Made by a program: the position numbers and the translations under genes | The notes under the pieces: model-generated | What the model was told of the DNA's origin: nothing | The model's input: only the letters and a program-made list of their open reading frames with translations | Databases searched by the model: none | NCBI GenBank assembly: GCA_001295905.1 | Contig: LJHT01000019.1 | Span: 1 to 64,000 of the forward strand | Length of the DNA stretch: 64,000 bases | Direction of reading: 5' to 3' | DNA from: a beta proteobacterium AAP51 | Lineage (GTDB): Bacteria > Pseudomonadota > Gammaproteobacteria > Burkholderiales > Burkholderiaceae_C | Part shown: positions 62,266 through 64,000 of the stretch, piece after piece | Numbering within the stretch: the first letter of the stretch is position 1 | Layout: every line of letters begins with the position of its first letter

Positions 62266-63381
62266 TCAGGCTGCCGGGTGAACCGCGCCCAGCACCCGCA
62301 GGCCGCGTGCGCCCGTGACGGCGGGCAGGTTGCCCGGACGGCGTTCCAGGCAAGCCTGCGCCAACCAGGCGAAAGCCAGGGCTTCCACTTGGTCGGGCGC
62401 GACACCCAGGCTTGAGCTGCTCTCCACCCGGGTGCGCGGCAGGGCTGCGCGCAGCAGCGCGAGCAGGTGCTCGTTGTAGGCACCCCCGCCGCAGACGTAC
62501 AAGGTTTGGGTGTCCGGCGCCTGGCGCTGCAGCGCGGCTGCGGCGCTGCGTGCCGTCAGGGCCGCGAGCGTGGCCATCACATCCACTGGGCGGCGGGTGA
62601 TGTCGTCAGCCAGGCGGCTGTCCAGCCAGGCGGCGTTGAAGAGGTCGCGCCCCGTGCTCTTGGGCGGCGGCAGCGCGAAGAAGGGTTCGGCCAGGCAGGT
62701 GGCCAACAGCGCTTCATCGACCTGGCCACTCGCGGCCCAGCGGCCGCCTTCGTCCAGGGCCAGGCCGGTGTGGCGCTGGCACCAGAGGTCCATCAGCACA
62801 TTGGCCGGGCCGCAGTCGAAACCGCCCACCTCGCCGCTGGCAGGCAGCAGCGTGAGGTTGGCGATGCCGCCCAGGTTCAGTACCGCCCGCGACTCGCCCG
62901 CCTGCTGGAAACTGACGGCATGGAAAGCGGGCACCAGCGGTGCGCCCTGGCCGCCGGCGGCGACATCACGGCTGCGGAAGTCGCAAACGACGTCGATCTG
63001 CGTCAGTTCGGCCAGCAGCGCGCCATTGATCAACTGCACTGTGTAGCCGCGGCTGCCGAAAGCTGCCGGCTGATGGCGCACGGTCTGGCCGTGGGCGCCG
63101 ATGGCGCGCACCTGGCTGCCGGGCAGGCCCTGTGCAGCCAGCAGCGCCTGCACCACCTCGGCGTACAGCTGGGCCAGACCTTGGGCCGCCCAGGCCGCGC
63201 GGTGCAGTTCATCAGCGCTGCTGTGGTTCAGGGCCAGCAAGGCCTCGCGCAGGTCTGGAGGGAAGCTGCGGTGCACATGCCTGCGTGATTGCAGGGGCGG
63301 GCCGGCCAGGCTGGTTTCTGCAAGCACCCCGTCGACACCGTCGAGCGAGGTGCCCGACATCAGGCCGATGAAGTAGGCCAC
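62266..63381 (-). CDS. anmK: anhydro-N-acetylmuramic acid kinase
   Basis: A 371-residue sugar kinase of the actin/hexokinase fold (EC 2.7.1.170) that opens and phosphorylates 1,6-anhydroMurNAc recovered from cell-wall turnover. The N-terminal GLMSGTSLDGVDGVLAE, GAHGQTVRH, NLGGIANLTLLP and the FDCGPANVLMDLW block are diagnostic. The start is GTG at 63379-63381, immediately after the M23 peptidase stop, so the two genes are co-transcribed; both act on peptidoglycan. Confidence 0.95.
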   Translation of the reverse strand: MAYFIGLMSGTSLDGVDGVLAETSLAGPPLQSRRHVHRSFPPDLREALLALNHSSADELHRAAWAAQGLAQLYAEVVQALLAAQGLPGSQVRAIGAHGQTVRHQPAAFGSRGYTVQLINGALLAELTQIDVVCDFRSRDVAAGGQGAPLVPAFHAVSFQQAGESRAVLNLGGIANLTLLPASGEVGGFDCGPANVLMDLWCQRHTGLALDEGGRWAASGQVDEALLATCLAEPFFALPPPKSTGRDLFNAAWLDSRLADDITRRPVDVMATLAALTARSAAAALQRQAPDTQTLYVCGGGAYNEHLLALLRAALPRTRVESSSSLGVAPDQVEALAFAWLAQACLERRPGNLPAVTGARGLRVLGAVHPAA

Positions 63382-64000
63382 CTACTCCATGACGGCGCGC
63401 GCGCCGGTGAGGCTTTCGGCCAGGTCCAGCTTCACCTGCACGGTGGCCAGGGTTTCCTTGAACTGCGGGCGCGAAGCGGCGTCGATGGGCGTGGCCTCGG
63501 CGCTCTTGGCCATGCGCAAGGGGTCCTTGTGCTGCCCGTTCACGCGGAATTCGTAATGCAGGTGAGGGCCGGTAGCCCAGCCCGTAGCGCCCACGGCACC
63601 GATGCGGTAACCCTGCTCCACACGCTGACCCTTGCGCACGTCGATGCGGCTCAGGTGGGCGTAGAGGGTGCTGCGGTCGTTCGAGTGGCGCACCTCGATG
63701 ACGTTGCCATACCCGTTCTGGCGGCCCGCGAAGGTGACAACGCCATCCGCCACCACGCGCACCGGCGTGCCGGTGGGGGCGGCGTAATCGACGCCCAGGT
63801 GGGGCCGGCTCGTCTTGAAGATGGGGTGGATGCGCATCGCGAAACCCGAGGTCACGCGAGAGAACTCCAGCGGGCTGGCCAGGAAGGCGCGGCGCTTGCT
63901 GCTGCCGTCGATGTCGTAGTAAGCCGCACGGCCGTCGGAGGCCTTGAACCACACCGCGTGGTGCGAACGGCCGCCGTTGACGAACTCGGCCGCCAGCACG
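63382..64000 (-). CDS. M23-family metallopeptidase, 5' part outside the window
   Basis: The last 205 residues of a LytM/M23 endopeptidase; the N-terminal part continues beyond base 64000. The zinc site is visible as HPIFKTSRPHLGVDYAAPTG (20 residues; His and Asp ligands) and GPHLHYEFRVNG (H-x-H). It is expected to cut peptidoglycan cross-links in the periplasm. The upstream segment (AYYDIDGSSKRRAFLASPLEFSRVTSGF, in part) is typical for these proteins in Burkholderiales, usually with an N-terminal membrane anchor. The stop is followed directly by the anmK start. Confidence 0.9.
   Translation of the reverse strand, partial: VLAAEFVNGGRSHHAVWFKASDGRAAYYDIDGSSKRRAFLASPLEFSRVTSGFAMRIHPIFKTSRPHLGVDYAAPTGTPVRVVADGVVTFAGRQNGYGNVIEVRHSNDRSTLYAHLSRIDVRKGQRVEQGYRIGAVGATGWATGPHLHYEFRVNGQHKDPLRMAKSAEATPIDAASRPQFKETLATVQVKLDLAESLTGARAVME

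Overview
The window is a dense, very GC-rich chromosomal segment with no rRNA, tRNA, insertion sequence, prophage or CRISPR array visible. Gene content and order fit a betaproteobacterium of the order Burkholderiales, probably in the Rubrivivax/Leptothrix/Ideonella neighbourhood (inference). The main pointers are the rplM-rpsI-DUF6776-bactofilin-erpA run facing anmK and an M23 peptidase, a lig/pmd-type protocatechuate 4,5-cleavage operon, a sox cluster and many overlapping ATGA operon junctions. No gap between genes exceeds 300 bases.

Layout. 1-13.3 kb: housekeeping and signalling genes: a SPOR-domain fragment, an acyltransferase, a CAP-domain lipoprotein, a pyrophosphate-type phosphofructokinase, an alpha/beta hydrolase without its usual histidine, a pseudokinase, a Pat-like protein acetyltransferase divergent from a membrane cyclic-nucleotide-binding protein, and panE-argP facing a lysE-type exporter. 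13.4-20.3 kb: an FG-GAP lipoprotein, then a leftward unit with a two-subunit molybdenum hydroxylase followed by soxX-soxY-soxZ-soxA-DUF1415, without soxB or soxCD. 20.4-23.7 kb: a small membrane protein and two convergent caspase-like peptidases.

23.8-35.0 kb: a LysR regulator divergent from a catabolic operon. PobA hydroxylates 4-hydroxybenzoate to protocatechuate, LigAB opens the ring, LigC oxidises the semialdehyde, LigI opens the pyrone, LigJ hydrates and LigK cleaves to pyruvate and oxaloacetate. A cytosolic ModA-like protein, a DUF1932 dehydrogenase and an aldo/keto reductase are embedded in the operon, and an NDH-2-type enzyme follows. 35.0-41.8 kb: a tetR-adaptor-RND pump-outer membrane factor operon with palindromes upstream of tetR. 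41.8-45.3 kb: ferredoxin-NADP reductase, a CPA1 antiporter, a small protein and a YihY/BrkB membrane protein. 45.2-48.6 kb: an Mla-like lipid ABC transporter.

48.7-64 kb: an AsmA-family gene broken by one in-frame TAG, an M16 peptidase, a Tat-exported amidase, a RIO kinase, htpG with a recognisable heat-shock (sigma-32-like) promoter, an SrkA-like kinase, a DUF2726 protein with pentapeptide-like repeats, a GNAT protein, then the ribosomal, bactofilin and iron-sulfur cluster genes facing anmK and an M23 peptidase cut by the window end.

Most notable for follow-up: the ModA-like protein where an oxalomesaconate isomerase would be expected, the sox cluster lacking soxB with a SoxY lacking GGCGG, the paired caspase-like genes (one with an EF-hand loop), the AsmA nonsense codon, and several well-formed operator dyads.
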